Positions 42,560 to 51,467 of a stretch of DNA of 64,000 nucleotides are shown piece after piece. The position numbers and the translations under genes are program-made. The stretch covers positions 465,561 through 529,560 of the forward strand of contig NZ_JAHFZZ010000009.1 of assembly GCF_018603905.1 (NCBI RefSeq). Direction: 5' to 3'. Source of the DNA: Nonomuraea sp. NEAU-A123 (GTDB taxonomy: Bacteria; Actinomycetota; Actinomycetes; Streptosporangiales; Streptosporangiaceae). The notes under the pieces are model-generated. The model made no database searches. It saw only the letters and a list, made by a program, of their open reading frames with translations, and was not told where the DNA came from. The first letter of the stretch is position 1. Every line of letters begins with the position of its first letter.

Positions 42560-42866
42560 TCTGAAAGGCAAGGCCGACGGCCGACAGCTCTCAGGAACGC
42601 TCCAGAATATTCAGCATCCACCAAACCCACTAAAAGACGTCCATATCCCGAAAACGGAAAGCTAGCTCACTTTCAAGCCGTTTATCTAATTTGACCATAA
42701 TCGGTTTCGGAAGATCTTCTTCCCCTTAATGTCATGCACCATAACCGCTACCTGCGCCTATCGCGCACGGGCCGCGCCAGCAAGATCCCCGCCGGATAAT
42801 CAACGAATAGTCAGGAAATGTAGAAAATATTTGCGAATCCGGCCCGAAATATGATCGATTACCACC
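42560..42866 (+). promoter_or_regulatory. AT-rich promoter region of the encapsulin operon
   Basis: A 307-bp gene-free stretch clearly richer in A and T than its surroundings, notably 42655-42730 and 42790-42860. It immediately precedes the eight-gene operon and must hold its promoter. I see no clear palindrome and no pathway regulator gene next to it. Confidence 0.5.
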
Positions 42867-44009
42867 GTGAGAGATTTTCTCGTCGTAGGCGGCGGGATGG
42901 CCGGTGCCAGCGCGGGATACTTCCTCGCTGAGTCCGGCAGTGTGACGCTGCTCGAGATGGAGCACGCCCCCGGCTACCACGCGACCGGACGGTCGGCCGC
43001 GCTCTTCTCCGAGTATTTCGGCAATCAGGCCGTACGAGCGCTTACCACCGCGAGCCGCCCGTTTCTCACCACACCACCGCCCGGCTTCGCGGACGGTCCG
43101 CTGCTGACCCCGCGTGGCGTGCTGACGTTGTGCCCGGCGGGCGCGGTGGACGCGGCGGAGCGGTTCGCCGAGATGCTGGCCGACGGGCTGTCGGCCCCCA
43201 CCCCGGTCCGTGAGCTCGATCCGGACGAGGTGCGTCGGCACTGCCCGATCGTGCGGTCCGGATGGTACAGCCGCGCCCTGCTGAAACCCGCGGCGATGGA
43301 CATCGACGTGGACGCGCTCCACCAGGGCTTTCTCCGCGGCATCCGGGCGCGCGGCGGCCAGGTGATCACCTCGGCGCGGGTGCGGAGTCTGTCCCGGCGC
43401 GGCGGGCTCTGGCGGGCGGCCACCGACGCGGCCGAGTTCGCCGCGCCGATCCTGGTCAACGCGGCCGGGGCGTGGGCCGACGAGGTGGCCGTGCTCGCGG
43501 GGGTGCGGCCCGTCGGACTGCGGCCGCTGCGCCGCACCGCCTTCCTCGTCGATCTGCCCGGCGGACTCGACGCGACCCGCTGGCCGATGGTCACCGACGT
43601 GGCGGACACCTTCTACTTCAAGCCCGAGTCGGGACGGCTGCTCATCTCGCCGGCCGACGCGACGCCGATGCCGCCCGGTGACGTCCGTCCCGAGGACCTT
43701 GACGTCGCGATCGCGGTAGAGCGATTACACAAGGCCACCACGTTGGAGATCCGCAGTGTCCGGCACGCGTGGGCCGGCCTGCGTAGCGCGGTGGCGGACG
43801 AGACGCCGGTGGTCGGCGAGGCACCGGACGCGCCGGGCTTCGTCTGGCTGGCCGCGCTCAGTGGTTACGGGGTGCAGACCGCACCCGCCGTCGGCCGGAT
43901 CGCTGCCGCGGCGGCGCGGCGCACGCCGCCGGATGTCGCGTACGCCCACCTCTCACCGGAACGCCCCCTGCTTGACCAGCGCACATGGAACGGCATGGAA
44001 CGCCTATGA
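42867..44009 (+). CDS. FAD-dependent D-amino acid dehydrogenase-like oxidase
   Basis: A 380-residue DAO-family flavoprotein. The dinucleotide fold begins FLVVGGGMAGASAGYFLAE, followed by PGYHATGRSAALFSEYFG. LLKPAAMDIDVDALHQGFLR and the end SGYGVQTAPAVGRIAA are close in pattern to D-arginine dehydrogenase (DADH) of Pseudomonas. It would oxidise the amino group of an amino acid or amine to an imine with FAD. First gene of the operon, 82 bp before the A-T-R gene. It may prepare or finish the amino acid unit handled by that protein; the real substrate is unknown. Confidence 0.88.
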   Translation: MRDFLVVGGGMAGASAGYFLAESGSVTLLEMEHAPGYHATGRSAALFSEYFGNQAVRALTTASRPFLTTPPPGFADGPLLTPRGVLTLCPAGAVDAAERFAEMLADGLSAPTPVRELDPDEVRRHCPIVRSGWYSRALLKPAAMDIDVDALHQGFLRGIRARGGQVITSARVRSLSRRGGLWRAATDAAEFAAPILVNAAGAWADEVAVLAGVRPVGLRPLRRTAFLVDLPGGLDATRWPMVTDVADTFYFKPESGRLLISPADATPMPPGDVRPEDLDVAIAVERLHKATTLEIRSVRHAWAGLRSAVADETPVVGEAPDAPGFVWLAALSGYGVQTAPAVGRIAAAAARRTPPDVAYAHLSPERPLLDQRTWNGMERL

Positions 44010-44091
44010 GTAAGGCGCCAGGGGCGTGGCACCGGCTCAGGTCCAGAAGGGGCCCGGCCGGCATGGGGGCATTCCTTGGGGAGAGGTGGAG

Positions 44092-47000
44092 ATGACCGGA
44101 CTCCGGAGCTTTGCTGGCCAAGCAGTTGACTTCGGTGCGTTCCAACCGATCTGGGCGCTGATCGAGGAGCAGGTGGACCGCCATCCCGAGCGCCCGGCGG
44201 TGTCGTTCGACGGCCGGATGCTCACCTATCGGCGGCTGGACGAGCTGGTGAACGGCCTGGCGGTCACGCTGGCCGAGCACGATGTGGGCAAGGGCGATGT
44301 GGTCGCGGTCCTGCTGGTCAACTCTCTGGAACTGCCCGTCACCTACCTGGCGCTGATGAAGCTGGGGGCGGCGTTCGTACCGCTCGACCCGTCGTGGCCG
44401 GAGGACCGGATCCGCAGCACCTTCGGGGTGCTGCCGCCCGGGCCGATCCTGTGCGCCGATGCCGATGCGCTGCCGCGGGAGTTACGGCATCGCGCGGTCA
44501 CCGTCGAGGTCGGCCGGATCGACCCGACGCCCCGGCGCGCGGGGGTGGCGGTGGGCCCCGATGACCTGATCTACGGCTACTTCACCTCGGGCACCACGGG
44601 CACGCCGAAGTGCGCGATGAACCGGCACGCGGGGTTGACCAACCGGTTTCGCTTCATGACGCGGTACTTCGCCGCGACCGGTGACGACGTGGTCCTGCAG
44701 AACAGCAGGCACACCTCCGACTCCTCGCTCTGGCAGTTGTTCTGGCCGCTGACCACGGGCGGCCACACCGTCCTGCCCGTGCAGGGAGAGTTCCTCAACC
44801 TGCAGCACACCATCGACCTGATCGCCGAGTACGGCATCACGACCGCGGACTTCGTCTCGAGCGTCTTCAACGCGCTGGTGGCCATCGTGGACAGCGACGA
44901 GCAGGCGCTGCGGAAGCTCGCGTCGCTCCGGCGGCTCATCGTCGGCAGCGAGGCGGTCAACTCGCGGGCGGTGCACCGGCTGATGACGCTGCTGCCGGGC
45001 CTTCAGGTGACCAATGGCTACGGGCCGACGGAGGCGTCCATCGGGATGGTCTTCCACCGCGTGTCCGCGGCCGATGGGGACACGATTCCGCTGGGCCGCC
45101 CGATCGACAACTGCTATGCCGTGGTGGTCGACGACGACCTGCGTCCGGCGCCGCCCGGCGCCACCGGCGAGATCGCCATCGGTGGCGCCTGCCTCGGTGA
45201 AGGGTACTTGGGTGACCCCACTTCCACCGCCAAGGCGTTCGTCCGTAATCCGTTTCCGGCGAACATCCCTGGAGACCGGCTCTACCTCACCGGCGACCTC
45301 GGTCACCTGGATGACGAGGGCCGGTTGTTCTTCTCCGGGCGCAAGGACTTCCAGGTCAAGATCCACGGTGTCCGGATCGAGCTGGGCGAGATCGAGGTGG
45401 CGGCCGAGAAGTGCCCCGGTGTACGGCAGGCCGAGGTCCTGGTGGCCGAGCAGGCAGGGACGAAGGCGCTGGCGTTGTTCGCCTCCGGCAGCGGGCTGAC
45501 CGAGGCCGGGCTCAGCGAGCACCTGCGCCGCACCCTGCCCAGGACCAGCATGCCCCGCTACTTCTTCCTGCTGCCGGAGATGCCGCTGAACGACAACGGC
45601 AAGGTCGACCGCGGGCGGCTCCAGGCGGTCCTCGACGGCCGGCTCGCCGAGGACACCGCCCGGCTGGCCGAGAGCGCGCCGACGGCGACCCTGGCCGACC
45701 AGGTCCTGCGGACGCTGCGGTCGGCGCTCGGCCGGCCTGGCCTCACGGCCGACGCGCACTTCGCGGAGGCGGGCGGCGACTCCATCCAGGCCTTGTCCGT
45801 GGTGCACATGATCACCGCGGAGTGCGGCGTACGGGTCGACGTCAAGGACCTGTACGACCACCCCACAGCGGACGAGCTGACCCCCCTGATCGAACGGCGG
45901 CGGCGCGACGGCGTGGCCATCGAGGACGAGTCCGTGCTCATGGCCCGCGACCCGACGGTGCCCGAGGGCGAGCCCATCCGGCCCGCCGACCGGTCGGGGA
46001 GGCTGCGGACCGTCCTGGTCACCGGGGCGACCGGCTTCGTCGGCAGCCGCCTGGTCCATGAGCTGTTGGCCCACACTGACCTGCGGGTACGCTGCCTCGC
46101 CCGGGCCGCCGACGACACCGGCGCGACCGCGCGGGTCGTCGAGGCGCTCATCGAGCGGGGGCTGTGGGAGCCGCGGTTCGCCGACCGGCTCGAGGGGTAC
46201 GCGGGCGACCTGGCGTTACCGGGCCTCGGGCTGGCCCCCCGTACCTGGGAACACCTGGCACGCACCTGCGACCTGGTGCTCCACAACGGCGCCCTGGTCA
46301 ACTTCCTGTTCGACTACCGCGCCCATCGTCAGATCAACGTCCGGGGCACCATCGAGCTGGTCCGGCTCGGGATGGCCTACCGGCCCGTACCGGTGCACTA
46401 TGTGTCGACGCTCGCGGCGCTCCAGGACGAGGCGCTCCGGCAGGACGACCGCCTCCCCGAGGACTACGAACCGTCCCTCGCCAGGACGCCCGCCGGCGGG
46501 TACAGCCGGTCCAAGTGGATCGCCGAACGTTACCTCGCCGAGGCCCGGCGCCGGGGCGCGCTGGTCACCGTGCTCAGGCTCGGCGAGGTGATGCCGAGCG
46601 CGGACAACGGATATCCGAATCCGGTGGCGTTCACCCATCTGCTGCTGTCGGCCTTCCTGCGGCTGGGCGTCCGGCCGGACGTCGCCACGCGGTCCGACTA
46701 CACCCCGGTCGATTATGTGGCGGCACGCGTGGCCGCGGCGGTGTGCGATCGTGCCGCCTGGGGCCGTACCCTGCACGTCTTCCGCGCGGAGAGCGTCTGC
46801 TTCGACGACGTCCTGCTGCGCGCGGGCGCGGCCATCGCACCGATCCCGTGCGGGGACTTCGTGACGCTGGTGCGCGAGGCGGGCCGGGCGAGCTCTGACC
46901 GCGAGCTGACCACGCTCGCGTCACTCCTGCCCAGCCCGCAGGGCACGGACGAGGACGGACTGAAGCGGGCGTTCGCCGGTCTGCTGACCGACAATCCCGC

Positions 47001-47145
47001 GCTGTTCCGCAAAGACGAGTGCCGCCGGCTCGAGCAGCGGTGGCAGCTCGACGACGGCAGCCTGGACGGCTCGATCACCGCGTACCACGCCCGGCTGGCG
47101 AGCGGCCGCGCGGTGAAAGGACATCGACAGGTGCCTACCGGCTGA
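44092..47145 (+). CDS. NRPS-like adenylation-carrier-reductase (A-T-R) protein
   Basis: A 1017-residue single-module enzyme. The adenylation domain (about 20-505) has FTSGTTGTPKCAMNRH, NGYGPTEASIG, LYLTGDLGHLDDEGR, GRKDFQVKIHGVRIELGE and NDNGKVDRG. The A4 region HTSDSSLWQLFWPL keeps an Asp at the place that binds the alpha-amino group, so the substrate is probably an amino acid. The carrier domain has AEAGGDSIQAL with Ser564 for phosphopantetheine. The C-terminal thioester reductase (about 640-1000) has TVLVTGATGFVGS for NADPH and Y804-x3-K808. The expected product is an amino aldehyde or alcohol. Start ATG 44092 follows AGGTGGAG. Confidence 0.9.
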   Translation: MTGLRSFAGQAVDFGAFQPIWALIEEQVDRHPERPAVSFDGRMLTYRRLDELVNGLAVTLAEHDVGKGDVVAVLLVNSLELPVTYLALMKLGAAFVPLDPSWPEDRIRSTFGVLPPGPILCADADALPRELRHRAVTVEVGRIDPTPRRAGVAVGPDDLIYGYFTSGTTGTPKCAMNRHAGLTNRFRFMTRYFAATGDDVVLQNSRHTSDSSLWQLFWPLTTGGHTVLPVQGEFLNLQHTIDLIAEYGITTADFVSSVFNALVAIVDSDEQALRKLASLRRLIVGSEAVNSRAVHRLMTLLPGLQVTNGYGPTEASIGMVFHRVSAADGDTIPLGRPIDNCYAVVVDDDLRPAPPGATGEIAIGGACLGEGYLGDPTSTAKAFVRNPFPANIPGDRLYLTGDLGHLDDEGRLFFSGRKDFQVKIHGVRIELGEIEVAAEKCPGVRQAEVLVAEQAGTKALALFASGSGLTEAGLSEHLRRTLPRTSMPRYFFLLPEMPLNDNGKVDRGRLQAVLDGRLAEDTARLAESAPTATLADQVLRTLRSALGRPGLTADAHFAEAGGDSIQALSVVHMITAECGVRVDVKDLYDHPTADELTPLIERRRRDGVAIEDESVLMARDPTVPEGEPIRPADRSGRLRTVLVTGATGFVGSRLVHELLAHTDLRVRCLARAADDTGATARVVEALIERGLWEPRFADRLEGYAGDLALPGLGLAPRTWEHLARTCDLVLHNGALVNFLFDYRAHRQINVRGTIELVRLGMAYRPVPVHYVSTLAALQDEALRQDDRLPEDYEPSLARTPAGGYSRSKWIAERYLAEARRRGALVTVLRLGEVMPSADNGYPNPVAFTHLLLSAFLRLGVRPDVATRSDYTPVDYVAARVAAAVCDRAAWGRTLHVFRAESVCFDDVLLRAGAAIAPIPCGDFVTLVREAGRASSDRELTTLASLLPSPQGTDEDGLKRAFAGLLTDNPALFRKDECRRLEQRWQLDDGSLDGSITAYHARLASGRAVKGHRQVPTG

Positions 47146-47165
47146 CAAGACAGAGGGTTCAAGGG

Positions 47166-48149
47166 ATGCGACACCGCAAGATGGGAAACCTCGGCTGGGA
47201 AGTCAGCGAGGTCGGATACGGCATGTGGGGCATCGGCGGCGGCCCCGGCAACTTCACCGGCTGGGACTACGACGTCGCCCCGCGCTGCCTCGACGAGGCC
47301 GTCGCGCTGGGCTGCACCTTCTTCGACACGGCCTGGGTGTACGGGCGAGGGATCAGCGAACAGTTGCTCGGCGCGCTGCTCCGCCGACATCCCGGCCGGA
47401 AGCTGTACGTAGCCACGAAGATCCCCCCGAAGAACCGCGAATGGCCGCCGGGACCGGACGACACCCTCGACGACGCCTACCCCGCGGACCACATCAAGGA
47501 GTACACCCACAAGAGCCTGGAGAACCTTGGCGTGCCGCGCATCGACCTGATGCAGTTCCACACCTGGGAGGACCGGTGGGCGGGCGACGAGCGCTGGCAG
47601 GAGGCCGTCACCGACCTCAAGCGTGAGGGGGTCATCGACGCGGTCGGCATCAGCGTCAACCGGTGGGAACCGGCCAACTGCTTCGCCGCCCTCGACACCG
47701 GCCTCATCGACGTCATCCAGGTGATCTACAACATCTTCGACCAGGCGCCCGAGGACGAGCTGTTCGACCGCGCGCTGCGCGACGGCATCGGGATCATCGC
47801 CCGCGTCCCGTTCGACGAGGGCACGCTCACCGGCACGCTGAGCGCCGGCAGCACCTGGCCGGAGGAGGACTGGCGCAGCACCTACTTCTGCGCGGAGAAT
47901 CTCCGGCCGAGCGTCGAGCGGGCCGAGCGCCTCAAGGCGGCCGTCCCCGAGGGCATGTCGCTCCCCGAGCTCGCCCTCCGGTTCATCCTCAATCATCCGG
48001 CGGTCAGCACGGTCATCCCGGGCATGCGCCGACCCGCACATGTACGGGCGAACCTCGCCGTCAGCGATGGCCGGCCGCTCGATGACCCGCTGCTCCAGGA
48101 GCTCCGCCGGCACCGCTGGGACCGCGTCCCGGCCTGGTGGTCGGGGTGA
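47166..48149 (+). CDS. Aldo/keto reductase
   Basis: A 327-residue NAD(P)H-dependent reductase with the complete tetrad: Asp54 and Tyr59 (FFDTAWVYG), Lys85 (YVATKIPP) and His132 (DLMQFHTW). It follows the A-T-R gene by 20 bp and ends inside the start of the sulfotransferase gene. It could reduce the aldehyde released by the reductase domain to an alcohol, which the sulfotransferase could then use; this order is my inference. ATG 47166 is chosen over an upstream frame that overlaps the A-T-R gene. Confidence 0.92.
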   Translation: MRHRKMGNLGWEVSEVGYGMWGIGGGPGNFTGWDYDVAPRCLDEAVALGCTFFDTAWVYGRGISEQLLGALLRRHPGRKLYVATKIPPKNREWPPGPDDTLDDAYPADHIKEYTHKSLENLGVPRIDLMQFHTWEDRWAGDERWQEAVTDLKREGVIDAVGISVNRWEPANCFAALDTGLIDVIQVIYNIFDQAPEDELFDRALRDGIGIIARVPFDEGTLTGTLSAGSTWPEEDWRSTYFCAENLRPSVERAERLKAAVPEGMSLPELALRFILNHPAVSTVIPGMRRPAHVRANLAVSDGRPLDDPLLQELRRHRWDRVPAWWSG

Positions 48150-48868
48150 ACCCGGTGATCATCATGTGGGCGCACTCCCGCTCCGCCTCGACGGCGTTCG
48201 AGCGCATGATGATCGAGCGCGGCGACGTGGCCGTCCTGCACGAGCCGTTCCTCGCCCTGACCGAGGAGGGAGCGGTCCCGCTTCCGTCGCCGGACGGCGG
48301 CCAGGCAACGGCACGCTCCGAGAAGGAGCTCCTCACCGGCCTCAAGGAGCTGGCCCGGGTCCGTCCGGCGTTCGTCAAGGAGGTCCTCGACTACGAGTAC
48401 CCCTACCTCTTCGACCACCCCGACGAGCTCGCCGGGATCGTCCACACGTTCATCGTCCGCGACCCCAAGCCGACCATCAGCTCGCACTACGCGATCAAAC
48501 CGGCGGTGACCTGCGCGGAGATCGGCTACGAGCGCCTGTACCGGCTGTTCGAGCTGGTCTGGTCGGCCACCGGGCGCGAGCCGCTCGTCATCCGCACGGA
48601 GCGGTTGGTGCGGGAGCCGGCGAAGGTGGCCGAGGTCTTCTGCGCGTACGCCGGCCTGCCGTTCCTCCCCCGGGCGCTCACGTGGGACTCCGGGGATCGG
48701 CCCGAGTGGCGGCGGACCCGCCGATGGCATCTCGACGCGAGCAGCAGCGCCGGCTTCGAGGACCGCCGGAACACCTACCCGGACACCGTCGACAACCACC
48801 CCGCCCTCAAGGCCTTCTACGACCACCATCTGCCCTTCTACCAGCGGCTCATCCAGCACGACTTCTGA
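48146..48868 (+). CDS. Sulfotransferase-like protein
   Basis: A 240-residue P-loop sulfotransferase family protein. The 5'-phosphosulfate loop is MWAHSRSASTAFERMM and the 3'-phosphate site HTFIVRDPKPTISSHYA. It would transfer sulfate from PAPS to a hydroxyl or amine. GTG 48146 overlaps the stop of the aldo/keto reductase (GTGA), so translation is coupled; GTG 48137 is an alternative. It stands 12 bp before the capsid-fold gene. Sulfotransferase genes beside family 3 encapsulins would fit what I recall of that family. Confidence 0.85.
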   Translation: MNPVIIMWAHSRSASTAFERMMIERGDVAVLHEPFLALTEEGAVPLPSPDGGQATARSEKELLTGLKELARVRPAFVKEVLDYEYPYLFDHPDELAGIVHTFIVRDPKPTISSHYAIKPAVTCAEIGYERLYRLFELVWSATGREPLVIRTERLVREPAKVAEVFCAYAGLPFLPRALTWDSGDRPEWRRTRRWHLDASSSAGFEDRRNTYPDTVDNHPALKAFYDHHLPFYQRLIQHDF

Positions 48869-48880
48869 CCGGGAGCATCA

Positions 48881-49738
48881 ATGTCAACGGACACAGCCCC
48901 AGCCGGCGCGCCGACCGTGAAGCAGTCCCCGGGCGAGGCATTCGCGCGGGCGTTCGCGGCCGATCCCCGCCACGCGGAGGTGACCTTCGACTACACCATC
49001 ACCGAGGCACACGAGCCGACCAAGGACCGGCCCCGGCTGACCGTGCGCAACCTGCTCAAGGTCCGCCCCGCCGACGACGTCGCCCGGTTCTGGACGGAGT
49101 CCCCGCCCAGCGAAGAGGAGCGGAAGGCGGTACGCGACGCCGACGTCCGCCGCGAGGCGGCGTTCAGGTTCGGCATGGCCGAGGCCGGGGTGCACCCGAT
49201 CCAGGCGTGGGTGCAGATCCCCGACGGGCTGGCCGACGACCCGGCCGCGCTGGCCACCTTCCTCGACTACCGATTACTGGTACGGCTCGCCACCGCGGAG
49301 AACCTCGCGCTGACCAACCACCTGCTCCACCACCCGGAGATCGCCCGGCTCCCCTACGACACCGACTACGTCGCCGGGATTCTGGCCGCCTGTGACGAGG
49401 TCGAGCAGTCGGGGGCCACACCGCACGCGATGATCATCAACCCGAACGACTACTACCACTGGCTCGTCGGCCGCAACGGCTTGCTGGCGGACCTGGCGAC
49501 GGGCAACGGCATGAAGATCTGCCGTAACCGGTGGATCAGCCCGGGGTCCGCCCTCGTCGGTGACATCTCCGTGGCGGCCAGGCTGCTCGACGGGCGTCGC
49601 TCGGTGATCCGCGTGGCCGAGCCGCCGCCCGGCACGTTCGCCCGGCCGGGGGTGGCCGTCTGCGCGGAGGTTTGGGAGGGAGTCGCGGTCCATCTCCCGA
49701 CGCTGTTCTTCCTCGTCACTCCTGCGGAGAAACCCTGA
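48881..49738 (+). CDS. HK97-fold shell protein, probable family 3 (natural-product) encapsulin
   Basis: A 285-residue protein whose segments follow the HK97 capsid fold. An N-terminal arm and an extended loop (LTVRNLLKVRPADDVARFW) are followed by AWVQIPDGLADDPAALATF and RLATAENLALTNHLL, the spine-helix region. The A-domain has PHAMIINPNDYYHWLVGRNG, then GMKICRNRWISPGSALVGD, SVAARLLDGRRSVIRVAEP and AVCAEVWEGVAVHLPTLFF, the usual order in capsid and encapsulin proteins. No terminase, portal, protease or tail gene is near. Its place inside a biosynthetic operon points to a nanocompartment that encloses a pathway enzyme. Cargo and assembly are not shown by the sequence. Confidence 0.8.
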   Translation: MSTDTAPAGAPTVKQSPGEAFARAFAADPRHAEVTFDYTITEAHEPTKDRPRLTVRNLLKVRPADDVARFWTESPPSEEERKAVRDADVRREAAFRFGMAEAGVHPIQAWVQIPDGLADDPAALATFLDYRLLVRLATAENLALTNHLLHHPEIARLPYDTDYVAGILAACDEVEQSGATPHAMIINPNDYYHWLVGRNGLLADLATGNGMKICRNRWISPGSALVGDISVAARLLDGRRSVIRVAEPPPGTFARPGVAVCAEVWEGVAVHLPTLFFLVTPAEKP

Positions 49739-49840
49739 TCAGACGGCCGGCGATGAATCGCCCTATGTGCCGTACTTTGAATTTCATGGCAATGAGGAGA
49801 CAAAGGCGTCCGCGGGGCGCCTGACGAAAGGCGGACGGCC

Positions 49841-51466
49841 GTGACAGACACACATGAGGAATATCGGCGCAACGGCTGGTGGCGGAGCGCGACCTTCCTG
49901 GATGACCTTCGGCATAACGTGGCGGCATTTCCCGGCAAGCCCGCGCTGATCAGCCGACGGGTCGCCGACGGCCGTACCGACGTCGTCACCTACGCGGAAC
50001 TGGACCGGCTGACCGACCGAATCGCCCACGGCCTGATCCGTCTTGGCGTACGGCCGGGAGACTATATCGCGATCCAATTACCCAATCGCCGGGAAATGCT
50101 TCCCCTGACGCTGGCCTGCGTCAAAATCGGCGCGCGTATCGCGCCGCAGTTCCCCATCTACCGGCATCGCGAGCTCGACTTCATGATCCGGCTGACCGAG
50201 GCGCGCGTCTTCATCACCGTGAACCGCCTCGGTGACCTGCCGACCGCCGAAACCGCGATGACGCTCGCGAGCGAGATCCCGACCCTGGAGCACGTCGTCA
50301 TCCTCGGCGGTGACGGCCCGCCCGGGTCCCTCGGATTCGAGGAGCACCTCCTCGACCCCGAACCCGGTGACCCCGCGGAGCTGGCCGGGCGCGCGCTGGG
50401 TCCGGACGATCCGTTCCTCATCCTGTTCACCTCGGGGACGACCGGAGAGCCCAAAGGCGCGCTGCACAGCCAGAACACCCTGCATGCCGCCATCCGCGGC
50501 TACGGGGACGCGTACGGCCTCGACGACAGCCTGGTCATCATGACGGCGCAGACCTCCATGCACTATGTAGGCCTGGTGATGACGTACCTGCAGGCGTTGA
50601 TGCTGGGCGGCACCGCGGTCACGGCCGACCTCTGGAACCCCGGCGTCTACCTCGACCTCATGGCCGAGCACGGCGTCACGATGTATTACGGCACGCCGCC
50701 CTTCGCCCGGGAGATCAGCGAGGAGCAGAAGGCCAATCCGCGGAAGATCCCCACTCTGCAGATCTTCGTGTCCGGCTCGGCGCCCGTCCCGCCGCACCTG
50801 GTGGAGCAGGTGAGCGAGATCCTCGGAGTACGGGTGTACGCGCTGTGGGGCATGACCGAGAACGGCGGCGTCACCATGACCCGGCCCGAAGACCCGCCGG
50901 AGCGGGCCGGAGAGAGCGACGGCACCGTCGTGGCCGGCATGCAGGCGCGCATCGTCGACGAGGAGAACCAGCCGGTCCCGGCCGGCGAGATCGGCGCGTT
51001 GCAGGTACGCGGCGCGGCCCAATGCCTCGGCTACTACCGGCGCGACGAGATCTACGCCAAGTCACTCACGCCGGACGGCTGGTTCGACACCGGCGACCTC
51101 GCCCGCGACGACGGCTACGGCGGCGTGCGCATCTCCGGCCGGACCAAGGACGTCATCATCGCGAACATGTGTCTCAAGCTGCCGGTCAGCGACATCGAGG
51201 CGGTGCTCGGCAGGCACCCCGCCGTCCGGGACATCGCGCTCATCGGCATCCCGGATCCGAAGCTGGTCGAGCTGGTGTGCGCCGTCGTGACGCCGTCGGG
51301 TGAGCCGCCCACGCTGGAGGACCTGCGGACCCACCTGAAGGACGCCGGGGTGAACAGCTGGTTCTGGCCCGAGCGCCTCGAACTCGTCGAGGCGATGCCA
51401 CGGACCCTCACCGGCAAGATCCGGAAGGTCGAGCTCCGCGAGCGGTTCGGCGCGGCGTCCAGCTGA
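49841..51466 (+). CDS. AMP-dependent acyl-CoA synthetase/ligase
   Basis: A 541-residue adenylate-forming enzyme resembling cyclohexanecarboxylate- and medium-chain acyl-CoA ligases. Core motifs: LFTSGTTGEPKGALHS, YALWGMTENGGVTMT, GWFDTGDLARDDGYG, GRTKDVIIANMCLKLP and MPRTLTGKIRKVELRE with the catalytic Lys. It activates a carboxylic acid as CoA ester, or as adenylate for transfer to a carrier. The 102-bp gap before it is the longest within the central operon, so an internal promoter is possible. Start GTG 49841. Confidence 0.9.
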   Translation: MTDTHEEYRRNGWWRSATFLDDLRHNVAAFPGKPALISRRVADGRTDVVTYAELDRLTDRIAHGLIRLGVRPGDYIAIQLPNRREMLPLTLACVKIGARIAPQFPIYRHRELDFMIRLTEARVFITVNRLGDLPTAETAMTLASEIPTLEHVVILGGDGPPGSLGFEEHLLDPEPGDPAELAGRALGPDDPFLILFTSGTTGEPKGALHSQNTLHAAIRGYGDAYGLDDSLVIMTAQTSMHYVGLVMTYLQALMLGGTAVTADLWNPGVYLDLMAEHGVTMYYGTPPFAREISEEQKANPRKIPTLQIFVSGSAPVPPHLVEQVSEILGVRVYALWGMTENGGVTMTRPEDPPERAGESDGTVVAGMQARIVDEENQPVPAGEIGALQVRGAAQCLGYYRRDEIYAKSLTPDGWFDTGDLARDDGYGGVRISGRTKDVIIANMCLKLPVSDIEAVLGRHPAVRDIALIGIPDPKLVELVCAVVTPSGEPPTLEDLRTHLKDAGVNSWFWPERLELVEAMPRTLTGKIRKVELRERFGAASS

Positions 51467-51467
51467 G

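Noticed and set aside
48881..49738. Prophage remnant as explanation of the capsid-fold gene
   Set aside because: No portal, terminase, protease, tail or integrase gene lies near, and the gene is tightly packed between biosynthetic genes on the same strand.
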